Below, one piece after another: positions 1 through 5,744 of a stretch of DNA of 13,092 nt. Made by a program: the position numbers and the translations under genes. Numbering within the stretch: position 1 is the stretch's first letter; each line of letters starts with the position of its first letter. Below the pieces are notes generated by a model. The model saw only the letters and a program-made list of their open reading frames with translations, was not told where the DNA came from and ran no database searches. Origin of the DNA: Deltaproteobacteria bacterium (GTDB taxonomy: Bacteria; UBA10199; 2-02-FULL-44-16); the NCBI GenBank assembly GCA_016203825.1, contig JACQMA010000196.1:1-13092 (forward strand). The letters run 5' to 3'.

Positions 1-219
1 GGCACTGTCATCTCTTATACCGCCGGAGAACCCTCCCGCATGACGTTGCCCACCGGCGCCACCTACGTCATTGCGAGGAGCGAAGGCGACGAAGCAATCT
101 CGTGGAGACACTGTTTTCAGGAGATCGCCACGCCCTTCGGGCTCGCGATGACATCTTTGGAAACATGCCATCATTTCTCGGTACTCTCTTTTTCCCTTGT
201 CCCCAAAATGCCATCTTGA
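1..219 (+). CDS. Possible 3' end of a truncated hypothetical protein, reading through a palindromic repeat
   Basis: Frame +1 is open from the first base to a TGA at 217-219. The first 22 codons mostly end in C or G, and the peptide they encode (beginning GTVISYTAGEPSRM) looks like the tail of an ordinary protein. From about codon 23 the frame enters the palindromic repeat and encodes VIARSEGDEAIS, which is the repeat's own translation rather than a family sequence. If the gene is real, its C-terminus was extended by repeat insertion. The last 49 bases overlap the 3' end of nuoB on the other strand, and this convergent overlap is the main reason for doubt. The gene body lies outside the window, so no function can be given. 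Confidence 0.35.
   Translation, partial: GTVISYTAGEPSRMTLPTGATYVIARSEGDEAISWRHCFQEIATPFGLAMTSLETCHHFSVLSFSLVPKMPS
67..152. repeat. 86-bp imperfect palindromic interspersed repeat
   Basis: The left arm starts GTCATTGCGAGGAGCGAAGG. The right arm, read on the opposite strand, starts GTCATCGCGAGCCCGAAGGG. The arms continue with GAAGCAATCTC against GGCGATCTCC, around a short central loop near 103-118. The ends are therefore near-perfect inverted repeats of about 11 bp, with a further imperfectly paired interior. From memory, elements with the GTCATTGCGAGGAGCGAAG end are scattered in many unrelated bacterial genomes, often in large numbers. I cannot assign a formal family name. It begins 18 bp past the nuoB stop, so its transcript could fold into a long hairpin there, but no U-run follows to make a classical terminator. 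Confidence 0.8.
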
Positions 220-647
220 ATTTTGAGCAGACAGTCGAATAATTGTTCCGGACGCGGGGGACATCCCGGAATATAGGCATCGACCGGAATGACTTCATCA
301 ATGCCCGGTAGCGTGTGGTAGTTGTCATAAAATCCACCGGTCGAAGCGCAAACGCCGAAGGCCACGACCCATTTGGGTTCGCACATCTGATCATAAATGC
401 GCTTGAGGATCGGTGCTTGTTTGTACGTGACGGTCCCCATGACAAGCAGGAGATCGGATTGTCGCGGACTAAAACGCACGACTTCGGCACCAAACCGCGA
501 GATGTCATAGCGGCTCGACACCGCCCCCATGAATTCGATGGCGCAACACGCGGTTCCAAACGGAAACGGCCACAGCGAATTTTTGCGTGCCCAGTTGAGG
601 AGCGCCTCCAGTTGTGTGGTGATGAAGCCAGCGCTTGCGTCCTTCAT
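171..647 (-). CDS. nuoB: NADH-quinone oxidoreductase subunit B (NuoB)
   Basis: NuoB is the peripheral-arm subunit of respiratory complex I that carries the terminal [4Fe-4S] cluster N2, next to the quinone site on the inner face of the cytoplasmic membrane. The 158-residue product has the family's ligands: the tandem cysteines in TACCAIE (residues 34-35), the cysteine in GVCASTGG (100) and the cysteine in PGCPPRPEQ (129). Length is normal for a compact NuoB. I chose the ATG at 647 over the GTG at 656. It forms an ATGA overlap with the nuoA stop and has GGAG 8 nt upstream, whereas the GTG abuts that same GGAG. It is translationally coupled to nuoA. Unusually, nuoC does not follow; the next thing downstream is a palindromic repeat and a possible convergent gene. 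Confidence 0.96.
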   Translation of the reverse strand: MKDASAGFITTQLEALLNWARKNSLWPFPFGTACCAIEFMGAVSSRYDISRFGAEVVRFSPRQSDLLLVMGTVTYKQAPILKRIYDQMCEPKWVVAFGVCASTGGFYDNYHTLPGIDEVIPVDAYIPGCPPRPEQLFDCLLKIQDGILGTREKESTEK

Positions 648-1018
648 TCTTCCCACTCCAATGCCCCGCGGCCCCAGAGGTAGAGAAGACCGATCACGAG
701 CACGCCGAGAAAGATCATCATTTCGAGGAAAACGAAAAGGCCTTCACCGCGGGCAACAAAATCACGAAAGACCACGGCCCACGGATAGAGGAACACCACT
801 TCGACATCGAAGATGATAAAGATAACCGCAATGAGAAAAAATTTCACATGGAGGCGGTGTCGCGGTTTTGCGACGGGATCGATCCCGCATTCATACGGAA
901 TCAAATGACCCGCTGAAGGTTTCTGTCGACCGAGAACGCTCGAGAGCGCGATCATGCCCCCTGCCAGCAGCAGGGCAAACGCAAAAAGAATGAAAAGACC
1001 GAGGCCGTTCAATGTCAT
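644..1018 (-). CDS. nuoA: NADH-quinone oxidoreductase subunit A (NuoA)
   Basis: NuoA is the small membrane subunit of complex I (ND3 homologue). Its cytoplasmic loop lies at the junction between the quinone site and the proton-pumping arm. The 124-residue product has three hydrophobic spans (about 4-29, 60-82 and 93-115). It also has the loop signature YECG (42-45) and the strongly conserved FDVEVVFLYPWA (70-81), with acidic residues D71 and E73 in the second membrane segment. Length matches the family. The ATG at 1018 gives a standard N-terminus but has no obvious Shine-Dalgarno; a predicted hairpin lies just upstream. The stop shares bases with the nuoB ATG. Together they make the start of a nuo operon that is cut off after nuoB. 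Confidence 0.95.
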   Translation of the reverse strand: MTLNGLGLFILFAFALLLAGGMIALSSVLGRQKPSAGHLIPYECGIDPVAKPRHRLHVKFFLIAVIFIIFDVEVVFLYPWAVVFRDFVARGEGLFVFLEMMIFLGVLVIGLLYLWGRGALEWEE

Positions 1019-1023
1019 AAGCG

Positions 1024-1067
1024 CGCTGCAACTAGCAGGCTTTCATTGAAGTGACAATAGTGCAGCG
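1024..1067 (-). promoter_or_regulatory. Predicted stem-loop in the nuoA leader
   Basis: CGCTGCA (1024-1030) pairs with TGCAGCG (1061-1067). Pairing continues inward as CTA with TAG past one bulged A, giving about 10 bp and a loop of roughly 23 nt. In nuoA mRNA the stem would end 5 nt before the ATG at 1018 and would cover the ribosome-binding region, where no clear Shine-Dalgarno is seen. The pairing is seen in the sequence; any regulatory role is inference. Confidence 0.35.
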
Positions 1068-1141
1068 TGAAAAGCTGAGCCATATCAGGAGGGGGAACGA
1101 CGGTGCAAAATATACCCCCGCCGCATCGCTTTTTGCTCATT

Positions 1142-1170
1142 TTTATACCCACCACAACAAATAAAATTAA
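1142..1170 (-). promoter_or_regulatory. Candidate sigma70-type promoter for nuoAB
   Basis: On the minus strand, a TATAAA -10 (1142-1147, five of six consensus bases) lies 17 bp from a weak -35, TTAATT (1165-1170, three of six). The start of transcription would fall near 1135, giving a leader of about 117 nt before nuoA. The weak -35 keeps confidence low. I see no convincing promoter for the divergent lipoprotein gene in the same gap (1019-1255). Confidence 0.3.
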
Positions 1171-1255
1171 ATGAAAGCAATGAGTTACGCTGGCTCTTTT
1201 TGGCATTTCCCTTGCAGTACTTGACCTATGCGGGATTGCCAGGAGGGTCTTTCAA

Positions 1256-2146
1256 ATGCAGAAACAATGGTTGTTTGCGGGAGTTTTTGGATTTTTTTCC
1301 ATCATCCTCATGACGAGTTGCAATCGAGTTGGCGGACAAATCACGCGCGATTATTCTGTCGACACAACAGCCCTTGAAGAAGGAACGCCGCTTGAAACAG
1401 CGGTCCATCTCTCTACCGAAATGGGAGGTGGTGCTGCTGCGACGGAGGAACATTTCACCGTCATTCGCGACTTTGGTGAGCCGCCATCCGAAGGACCTGT
1501 GGTCGCTGCAGATAGCCGTTCCCCTGATGATGCTGGAGATGGGAGTGGAGATCGTGAAGACGGTGAAGAGTTAGGTCAACCTCCACAAGATGATAGTGGA
1601 GATGGTCGGGATGGTGATGACGGCAAGAGGGACTACGGGGATGGCAACAACAAGGATAAAGACGATCAACCGTTGCTGGGAAAGCTCAAAAAGGATGCCG
1701 ACTTTCTTGCCTGTGGCGATGCAAAAAAAGTGCTGAAGTACTTCTCCTTCAAAGAGGGAAAGCCGGATGACAATTTTTATCAATGGTTCAAGAAAAATCA
1801 TATCCTCTTACAGAAAAAGGCGTGTCTTGCTTTGAAGCTCAAGGATCAAACGGACAAGATCGAAGAAGTTGCGGTTGTTCTCTATGGGTCCTTCCAGGTC
1901 AGCGGTTCGTCATCCGACGATGACCATAAAGAGAGTGATGAAGGGTATGGGGGATCTCTTCATCTTGCCTCGTGGGGTGGAAACCTTTCGACCGGCACTG
2001 GTCCCAGTGGGCATTTTGTGGTCGGCACACCACACTTTTACCAAGTTGCTACCGGCTCATTGGCGGAAAACGAAGAGAGTCATTGTGACCCTGAAGTGGT
2101 TTCGCTTGCCAGCTACCACCCATCAGACCAGGACTGCGAACCGTAA
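1256..2146 (+). CDS. Putative Asp/Gly-rich lipoprotein, function unknown
   Basis: I do not recognise a family. The 296-residue product starts with a type II signal peptide: basic MQKQ, a hydrophobic core (5-19) and a lipobox-like LMTSC, with C22 as the likely lipidated residue. It is therefore probably anchored in the cell envelope. Residues 91-137 are a low-complexity Asp/Gly linker with runs such as DGDDGKRDYGDG, resembling Ca2+-binding aspartate loops, although no defined dockerin or thrombospondin repeat can be claimed. The C-terminal part (about 138-296) looks folded and has four cysteines (153, 190, 277, 294), which could form two disulfides after export. The start is firm: AGGAGGG lies 8 nt before the ATG. 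It stands divergent from nuoA and 36 bp upstream of the exonuclease gene, with no terminator seen between them. Confidence 0.8.
   Translation: MQKQWLFAGVFGFFSIILMTSCNRVGGQITRDYSVDTTALEEGTPLETAVHLSTEMGGGAAATEEHFTVIRDFGEPPSEGPVVAADSRSPDDAGDGSGDREDGEELGQPPQDDSGDGRDGDDGKRDYGDGNNKDKDDQPLLGKLKKDADFLACGDAKKVLKYFSFKEGKPDDNFYQWFKKNHILLQKKACLALKLKDQTDKIEEVAVVLYGSFQVSGSSSDDDHKESDEGYGGSLHLASWGGNLSTGTGPSGHFVVGTPHFYQVATGSLAENEESHCDPEVVSLASYHPSDQDCEP
1526..1666 (+). repeat. Low-complexity Asp/Gly-coding tract with imperfect direct repeat
   Basis: This tract within the lipoprotein gene is built from GAT/GAC and GGN codons. An 18-bp unit at 1526 (GATGATGCTGGAGATGGG) recurs at 1589 with three mismatches, encoding DDAGDG and then DDSGDG. 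That suggests growth by internal duplication or slippage. The tract would encode a flexible acidic linker between the lipid anchor and the C-terminal domain. Confidence 0.6.
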
Positions 2147-2182
2147 TATTTTATTCGATTGATTCTCCCCGCCGAGTGCTGC

Positions 2183-2794
2183 ATGAACGAGGGCGTGAAG
2201 CGTGCTCAGAACATCATTGTGTACGATCTGGAAACGAAATACTCCTTTGACGACGTCGGCGGTCGGGAGGCGTTCGAGAAGCTTGGTATCTCGGTTCTCG
2301 GTTCCTATGACTATCTCGATCACGCCTGTCATATCTATGAGGAAGGTGAACTTTCCCAATTTCTGGAACGACTTCAGAAGAAACCGCTCCTCATCGGTTT
2401 CAACAGTCGTCGTTTTGATACCCCGATCTTGCAGACCTACTCCCCCTTTGATCTCTCCGTCCTCACCCAGCTCGACTTGATGGAAGAAATGGTGAAGGTC
2501 TTGGGTCATCGGGTGAGCCTTGATAGCTGTGCCCAGGCAACACTTAGTCGTGCCAAAACCGGCAATGGTCTCGATGCGCTTCGCTATTATCGCAGTGGGG
2601 AGATGGAGAAACTCAAAAAGTATTGCTTGGAGGACGTGAAGATTACGTGTGAACTCTTTGAATATGGCGCTGCCCACGGTGAGATTTTTTACACGCCCAA
2701 GTTTGGGACGGGCAAGGCGCGGGCGCCGGTGACATGGAAAGTTGCTCACCCCAACGAAACTGAGGAGACAGAGAGACAGCAAAGCCTCTTTTGA
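2183..2794 (+). CDS. DEDDy-type 3'-5' exonuclease, RNase H-like fold
   Basis: The 203-residue product is essentially one ribonuclease H-like exonuclease domain of the DEDDy class, related to the proofreading domain of family B polymerases and to YprB-like proteins. All the acidic motifs are visible: Exo I VYDLET (D15, E17), Exo II GFNSRRFD (N74, D79) and Exo III YCLED (Y147, D151). The tyrosine four residues before the last aspartate marks the DEDDy subclass. It should remove nucleotides from 3' ends of DNA or RNA with two divalent metals; the substrate cannot be told. No polymerase or helicase domain is attached. I prefer the ATG at 2183. A TTG at 2159 would add eight residues but has no Shine-Dalgarno; the site before 2183 is also weak. 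The stop lies 8 nt before the next start, so the two genes are probably cotranscribed. Confidence 0.8.
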   Translation: MNEGVKRAQNIIVYDLETKYSFDDVGGREAFEKLGISVLGSYDYLDHACHIYEEGELSQFLERLQKKPLLIGFNSRRFDTPILQTYSPFDLSVLTQLDLMEEMVKVLGHRVSLDSCAQATLSRAKTGNGLDALRYYRSGEMEKLKKYCLEDVKITCELFEYGAAHGEIFYTPKFGTGKARAPVTWKVAHPNETEETERQQSLF

Positions 2795-2802
2795 CACATG
2801 GT

Positions 2803-3720
2803 ATGAACCCATACGACGTTATCATTCTAGGTGGAGGACCTGCGGGAAGTAACGCGGCGGCACGCCTCGCTCAGTTCAAACGCCAGGTGCTGCTGATCGA
2901 CAAGGGGATTGGCGAGGGATTCACGGGGAGTTCAGCACGCGTCCAAAACTTCCCCGGATTTCCAGAAGGCATCAGCGGTCCAAAGCTCATGGAGCGGTTT
3001 CGTCAATCGGTCACGGCAGCGGGTGCGGAGATCAAAGAAGGTGCGATCGAATCGATGGATGTCGCCGCAAATCCCTTCACCGTTACATCACAAGGTGGCG
3101 AATCCTTCGCTACCCGTGCGGTTATCCTGGCCACGGGGGCCGCTTTTCAGGGACACCTCGTGCCGGGTGAACGCGAACTTCGTGGTGCTGGAGTCTTTTC
3201 CGACGCCCATCTTGAAGGTGCGCTTGTTGCCGGTGGCACGGTCGTCGTGATTGGAAAAACCCAAGAGGCCTGCAAAGAAGCGCTTCTCCTCGCGCGTTCT
3301 GCGAATCGAGTGTACTTGATTGTTCCCTCATCGAAGCTTGATGTCCCCGAAGGATTGGTGCGGCAGCTTCAGGACAAAAAAATTGAGATCATCTTTTCGG
3401 CGAGTTTGAAGCAGGTGAACGGTACAGACAAGGTGACGTCGGTGACGGTTCTCGCGGCGGGAACGGAAAAAGAAATTCAGGCCGATGGTGTTTTTTCGTA
3501 TACCCACGACTGGCAAACCGTAAGCGCCTACCTCAAAGACCGTGTGCAAATGACGGAAAAAGGAATCGTGATGGTGGACGACGACATGGCAACATCGGTC
3601 AAAGGCATCTTTGCCTGCGGAGATATTATCTGCGGCCGTCCCCAACTCCCCGCCATCTCCGCCGCCCAAGGCATCCTCGCGGCACTGAGTGTTGAGAAAT
3701 ATCTGGGTACTCTCTCTTAG
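2803..3720 (+). CDS. Thioredoxin reductase-like FAD-dependent oxidoreductase lacking the redox cysteines
   Basis: The 305-residue product follows the low-molecular-weight thioredoxin reductase plan throughout: FAD-binding GGGPAG (10-15), NFPGFPEGISGP (49-60), ILATGA (108-113) and the C-terminal GIFACGD (268-274) that contacts flavin. Two hallmark sites are changed. Where TrxR has a redox-active CxxC (family pattern GVSYCATCDG), this protein reads GVFSDAHLEG (130-139), so both cysteines are gone. In the pyridine-nucleotide domain the GxGxxA turn reads GKTQEA (151-156), and the basic motif that binds the NADPH phosphate is replaced by VPSSKL. FAD binding is likely, but classical NADPH-thioredoxin reduction is not. 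It may be a ferredoxin- or flavin-linked relative or have another partner. The ATG at 2803 is used; a TTG at 2791 would overlap the exonuclease stop. Confidence 0.82.
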   Translation: MNPYDVIILGGGPAGSNAAARLAQFKRQVLLIDKGIGEGFTGSSARVQNFPGFPEGISGPKLMERFRQSVTAAGAEIKEGAIESMDVAANPFTVTSQGGESFATRAVILATGAAFQGHLVPGERELRGAGVFSDAHLEGALVAGGTVVVIGKTQEACKEALLLARSANRVYLIVPSSKLDVPEGLVRQLQDKKIEIIFSASLKQVNGTDKVTSVTVLAAGTEKEIQADGVFSYTHDWQTVSAYLKDRVQMTEKGIVMVDDDMATSVKGIFACGDIICGRPQLPAISAAQGILAALSVEKYLGTLS

Positions 3721-4121
3721 GGAATGTCACCCATATACCATGGGGCGTGATGTTGATCATCGTCCGATGAAAGCCATTGCGCAAGACCTGCGGCGAGACA
3801 AAAGAACGCACCTATGTACCATACAATACCAAACACCTCTCCACCGTTTATGGTCGCAATGACGAGGGGTTGGTGCATCGATGTGCGACAGGCGGCGTCG
3901 CTTACTTCGACGTCATACCCCATCTCTTCGATTTCACTGAGAGCGGTGAGCTCGCGTTCTTCGTGTCCTTCTTCGATCAGCAAGCGATATCGGCTGTAAA
4001 CCTGGAAAAGACACTCTTCTTCACAAGCGGTGATGGTCGTTCCGCCATCGGAGCCCTCCGAGCGGTACAACGCCAAGACGTGTGAAGGAAGGAGATTGGG
4101 GTCGATGCACGAGAGGGCCAT
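3717..4121 (-). CDS. Small hypothetical single-span membrane protein
   Basis: I do not recognise this 134-residue protein. The N-terminal two thirds are soluble and acidic, with an alpha-helical, glutamate-rich stretch (about 49-67, EEGHEERELTALSEIEEM) and six cysteines overall. One hydrophobic segment (about 95-117, ending FFCLAAGLAQWL) is followed by a short polar tail, SSDDDQHH. A soluble domain with a C-terminal tail anchor is a fair reading. The start is supported by AAAGGA 7 nt before the ATG. It lies 61 nt downstream of dapB on the same strand, so it may be the last gene of the dap transcription unit. Its stop overlaps the stop of the convergent flavoprotein gene. Antisense frames in the same interval look like shadows. 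Confidence 0.6.
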   Translation of the reverse strand: MALSCIDPNLLPSHVLALYRSEGSDGGTTITACEEECLFQVYSRYRLLIEEGHEERELTALSEIEEMGYDVEVSDAACRTSMHQPLVIATINGGEVFGIVWYIGAFFCLAAGLAQWLSSDDDQHHAPWYMGDIP

Positions 4122-4182
4122 GACACTATCCTTTCATCCCCCATGGCTGTATCGCCATATTTCTCAAAAAGTTTCCAGAAAA

Positions 4183-4869
4183 TTATTTGAGGCCGAGGAC
4201 GTCGCTCATGTCGTAGAATCCCGGTGGTTTGCCGATGACCCAGCGGGCTGCGACGATGGCCCCCTCGGCGAAGATATCGCGCGTGCCTGCGTGATGGGCG
4301 AGCGTGATTTTTTCGTTGGCCGAGGTGAAGGTGACCGTGTGATCGCCGATGACCTCGCCTTGACGGAGGGAGTGGACCGGAATCTGCTTTTCAGCATTTT
4401 TGCCACGATGCTTCAGGATCACATCGAGGAGGCGTTTGGCCGTTCCGCTGGGCTTGTCCTTTTTATGGACATGGTGAACCTCGGTGATCTCCACGGCAAA
4501 CTCTTTTCCCAAGGTGCGGGTTGCGAGGTTGACGAGGGCAAAAAGGACATTCACGCCCAGACTCATGTTGGGAGAAAAGACAATCGGGATATCGGAGGCA
4601 GCGCGACGGATGGTGTGCATGTGGTCTGCAGTCAATCCCGTCGTACCGATAACGAGGGGACGACGTTTTTGGACCGCGGCCGTAGCGAGCTGCACTGATG
4701 TTTCGGGCGAGGTAAAATCAATGATGACCTCGCCTTCGTCGATGCGCTGAGACAACGAGTCTGTGCGGGCAATACGTGCGGCGAGCGTCAAGTCCGAGGC
4801 TTGTTCGACGAGTGCTGCAATACGGTTTGACATGCGACCATTCGTGCCGGCGACAATCACGCGGATCAT
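4183..4869 (-). CDS. dapB: 4-hydroxy-tetrahydrodipicolinate reductase (DapB)
   Basis: DapB is the cytosolic enzyme that reduces the DapA product to tetrahydrodipicolinate with NAD(P)H, the second dedicated step towards diaminopimelate and lysine. The 228-residue product has the Rossmann nucleotide loop VAGTNGRM (6-13), IDFTSPE (50-56), GTTG (75-78), SPNMSLGVN (99-107) and the catalytic segment EVHHVHKKDKPSGTA (130-144), in which H132 and K136 match the catalytic His/Lys pair. It is shorter than the roughly 270-residue enterobacterial form because the loop after the first strand is reduced, as in other compact DapB proteins. The usual third glycine of the dinucleotide loop is serine (S14). The ATG overlaps the dapA stop as ATGA, so translation is coupled. 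Confidence 0.96.
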   Translation of the reverse strand: MIRVIVAGTNGRMSNRIAALVEQASDLTLAARIARTDSLSQRIDEGEVIIDFTSPETSVQLATAAVQKRRPLVIGTTGLTADHMHTIRRAASDIPIVFSPNMSLGVNVLFALVNLATRTLGKEFAVEITEVHHVHKKDKPSGTAKRLLDVILKHRGKNAEKQIPVHSLRQGEVIGDHTVTFTSANEKITLAHHAGTRDIFAEGAIVAARWVIGKPPGFYDMSDVLGLK

Positions 4870-5744
4870 AGGAGTCGATACTGCGCAAGGATGGCGCGCA
4901 ATTTTTCTCGGTTGTCATCACCGATCGGAACGAGCGGCAGGCGAAATTCCTCACGGCATTTGCCCATGAGGGCGAGCGCGGTCTTGGCCGGGATGGGGTT
5001 CGTATCGATAAACATGGCTGCAGTGAGGGCTGCGAGTTCTTCGTGTAATGTCGTTGCGCGTTTTCCCTCTCCGCCCGCAAATGCATCCCACACGGCCGCA
5101 ACTTTATCAGGAGCGACATTTGCGGTGACCGAAATACATCCCTTGCCGCCGGCCTTATAGATGTCGGCGTTCAAGGCGTCCTCTCCCGAGATAATCGCAA
5201 AACTTTCGGGGCAGAGTTCCACGAGTTTTCGGACTTGATCCATATTCCCCGCGGCTTCCTTGATGCCGACGACGAGATCGATCTTGGCAACACGCGCGAC
5301 GGTTTCGGGGAGCATGTTTACAGCGGTGCGGCCCGGAACATTATAGAGGACCATCGGCAGATCGACGACCGCCGCGATCGCCTTGAAGTGCTGATACAAT
5401 CCCTCTTGCGGCGGCTTATTATAGAAGGGGGTCACCGAGAGATGACCGTCCGCGCCGGCAGTCTTGGCCTGGCGGGCGAGTTTGATGGCCTTTTGCGTAT
5501 CGTTCGATCCCGTTCCTGCGACCACGGGGACACGGCCGCCGGCCTGTTCCACAGCGATCGTGACGACGCGCAGATGTTCTTCGTAGCTGAGTGTTGCCAC
5601 TTCACCGGTTGTGCCGCAGGGGACGAGGACATCCGTTCCGGAACGAATCTGCCAATCGATCAGGGAGCGAAAACTCTCCTCATCGACACGCCCATCCTTG
5701 AACGGGGTGACAAGCGCCGTCATCGAACCTTGAAACGGGGTCAC
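4866..5744 (-). CDS. dapA: 4-hydroxy-tetrahydrodipicolinate synthase (DapA)
   Basis: DapA condenses pyruvate with aspartate semialdehyde, the entry step of the diaminopimelate branch, through a Schiff base on a (beta/alpha)8 barrel. The 292-residue product equals the usual family length. Visible active-site residues are CGTTGE (T45, T46), LYNVPGRT (Y134 and substrate-binding R139) and VVGIKEAAGN with Schiff-base K162. I chose the GTG at 5744. It forms a GTGA overlap with the dapF stop, has GAGGAG upstream and yields a normal N-terminus (TPFQGSMTALVTPF). The frame stays open about 159 nt further upstream, but that part lies inside dapF and has no family similarity. It is the middle gene of dapF-dapA-dapB. 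Feedback control by lysine is known in some members but cannot be judged here. Confidence 0.96.
   Translation of the reverse strand: MTPFQGSMTALVTPFKDGRVDEESFRSLIDWQIRSGTDVLVPCGTTGEVATLSYEEHLRVVTIAVEQAGGRVPVVAGTGSNDTQKAIKLARQAKTAGADGHLSVTPFYNKPPQEGLYQHFKAIAAVVDLPMVLYNVPGRTAVNMLPETVARVAKIDLVVGIKEAAGNMDQVRKLVELCPESFAIISGEDALNADIYKAGGKGCISVTANVAPDKVAAVWDAFAGGEGKRATTLHEELAALTAAMFIDTNPIPAKTALALMGKCREEFRLPLVPIGDDNREKLRAILAQYRLL

Noticed and set aside
67..152. Palindrome as an intrinsic terminator of nuoAB
   Set aside because: A long hairpin is possible, but no U-run follows on the minus strand; it is better described as an interspersed repeat.
1015..1206. Minus-strand 63-codon frame whose stop overlaps the nuoA start as ATGA
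   Set aside because: No recognisable family, no Shine-Dalgarno, cysteine- and repeat-poor random-looking composition; it covers the probable promoter and leader of nuoA.
1133..1255. Promoter for the lipoprotein gene, for example TTGCTC with TAAAAT
   Set aside because: The spacing is about 23 bp, outside the working range; no better pair was found.
2123..2812. 229-codon minus-strand frame antisense to the exonuclease
   Set aside because: The plus strand has all DEDDy motifs; the minus-strand peptide matches nothing I know.
4030..4698. 222-codon plus-strand frame antisense to dapB
   Set aside because: It is the mirror of a certain gene with all DapB motifs; the peptide has no family features.
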